This document shows positions 63,435-64,000 of a stretch of 64,000 nt of DNA, piece after piece. Every line of letters starts with the position of its first letter. The first letter of the stretch is position 1. The notes under the pieces are model-generated. The model ran no database searches. It saw only the letters and a program-made list of their open reading frames with translations, and was not told the origin of the DNA. The stretch is from Peltaster fructicola (Eukaryota; Ascomycota; Dothideomycetes): the NCBI GenBank assembly GCA_001592805.2, contig CP051142.1, forward strand, positions 1,612,001 to 1,676,000. Direction: 5' to 3'. Both the position numbers and the translations under genes were made by a program.

Positions 63435-64000
63435 TCAATCCTGCACGAAAAGAGACCAATCCTTGATGTTCAGTGTCTGTAAGATCGTGTCTCGGATCGA
63501 GAGAGCGTTCTGTCCAAGAGAACCAAGTTGACCAGCTTCCTGGTTGATAGTAGCAGGATCGTATTGTCCTGCGATGTATGGTACGTTGACGGCCACCAAA
63601 AGATCAGTCTTCTGCTCTGGTAGCCTCAACATGGTCAGGTATATGGCCACAAAGTCTGGCTCGTTGGCTCGACCTCGTTGCTTCTCATCTGGCGGCGCTA
63701 TTGCCAATAGTGTATATGCTGATGTGCCAGGTCTATTATCCGTTAGTGGATGTACTGGGCAACTCGCAGCGGTCCACGTACGGGAGCTTGGCGAAGTGTG
63801 CTTCTGCTGCTGTGATAATCTTGGTCTGGCTAGCATCGGTATCGACCAGGTCGTGGAGATGATACTTGAGCGCTTCGATATCTGGCTGCTCAACACGCTC
63901 AAGTATCTCTACGACGATGCTCGTAAATCCATCCTTGTCGAGGTAGACCTCTTGATGGTCAGGCACTTGGCGAAAGTCGCTTGGGCTTGGTCAGCATGTG
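63435..64000 (-). CDS. MOG1: Ran-binding nuclear import factor MOG1, 3' part
   Basis: The gene runs off the window end. The visible exons are 63435-63732 and from 63782 to about 63979, with a 49-nt intron (63733-63781; GTACGT, CTAAC branch, TAG). The sequence FRQVPDHQEVYLDKDGFTSIVVEILERVEQPDIEALKYHLHDL, then EKQRGRANEPDFVAIYLTMLRLPEQKTDLLVAVNVPYIAGQY and the end IKDWSLFVQD, is typical of Mog1, which releases nucleotide from Ran and supports nuclear import. DFRQVPDHQE is the conserved Ran-contact region. An upstream exon, including the start, lies beyond the window; the bases after 63979 look like an intron end with a CTGAC branch. Confidence 0.9.

Noticed and set aside
63733-63781. Apparent 22-nt frame-shifting insertion in MOG1
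   Set aside because: It is part of a canonical 49-nt intron with GTACGT donor and CTAAC branch.
1-64000. Transposons, virus-like elements, CRISPR arrays, biosynthetic gene clusters
   Set aside because: No terminal repeats, polymerase, integrase, transposase or capsid-like frames, no spaced repeat array, and no cluster of synthase and tailoring enzymes were seen.

Overview
The window is nuclear DNA of a filamentous ascomycete (Pezizomycotina; a dothideomycete-like fungus is my best guess, from gene content and intron style only). The case rests on dense protein genes on both strands, very short introns (about 39-62 nt in nearly every gene, with CTAAC/CTGAC branch points), a tRNA-Tyr with an intron, and typical fungal genes: chitin synthase activator SKT5, an NDT80/PhoG factor, GPI1, OXR1, NUP42 and ureidoglycolate lyase. 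I see no transposon, virus-like element, CRISPR array or biosynthetic cluster.

Layout. 1-4.5 kb is gene-poor: tRNA-Tyr at 128-211, a stretch of decayed or unrecognised coding-like sequence on the minus strand (about 640-2870), a small cysteine-containing gene whose ATG is split by an intron (3182-3409), and a doubtful small gene. 4.5-13 kb holds an amino-acid permease (-), a tiny gene (+), a fungal CorA-like membrane protein (+) and a divergent protein kinase (-). 13-23 kb holds CCT7, a Pro/Ser-rich protein, ureidoglycolate lyase, ECO1, tubulin cofactor C, acyl-protein thioesterase and VPS71. 23-31 kb has an NDT80-type factor and a coiled-coil gene carrying an in-frame TAG. 31-40 kb holds mitochondrial aconitase, BUD20, two tandem J-domain genes and RPT3. 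40-55 kb holds CCR4, SKT5, OXR1, GPI1 with a tiny membrane-protein gene just upstream, NUP42 and COG3. 55-64 kb holds an FMP25-like RCC1 protein, a C2H2 factor, a SprT-type protease and the 3' part of MOG1.

Most genes are unrelated housekeeping functions: protein folding and degradation (CCT7, J proteins, RPT3), RNA turnover and export (CCR4, NUP42, BUD20), chromatin (VPS71, ECO1, SprT protease), Golgi and ER work (COG3, GPI1) and metabolism (aconitase, ureidoglycolate lyase). No operon-like pathway is evident. For the multi-exon models I summed exon lengths, and the totals are divisible by three except in three genes that each lack one base. Those three breaks, plus the in-frame TAG and a GT-TG intron in aconitase, are the most notable irregularities. 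The adjacent J-domain pair, one copy with HPD changed to HDP, is the most interesting biological observation. I found no convincing new multi-gene system.
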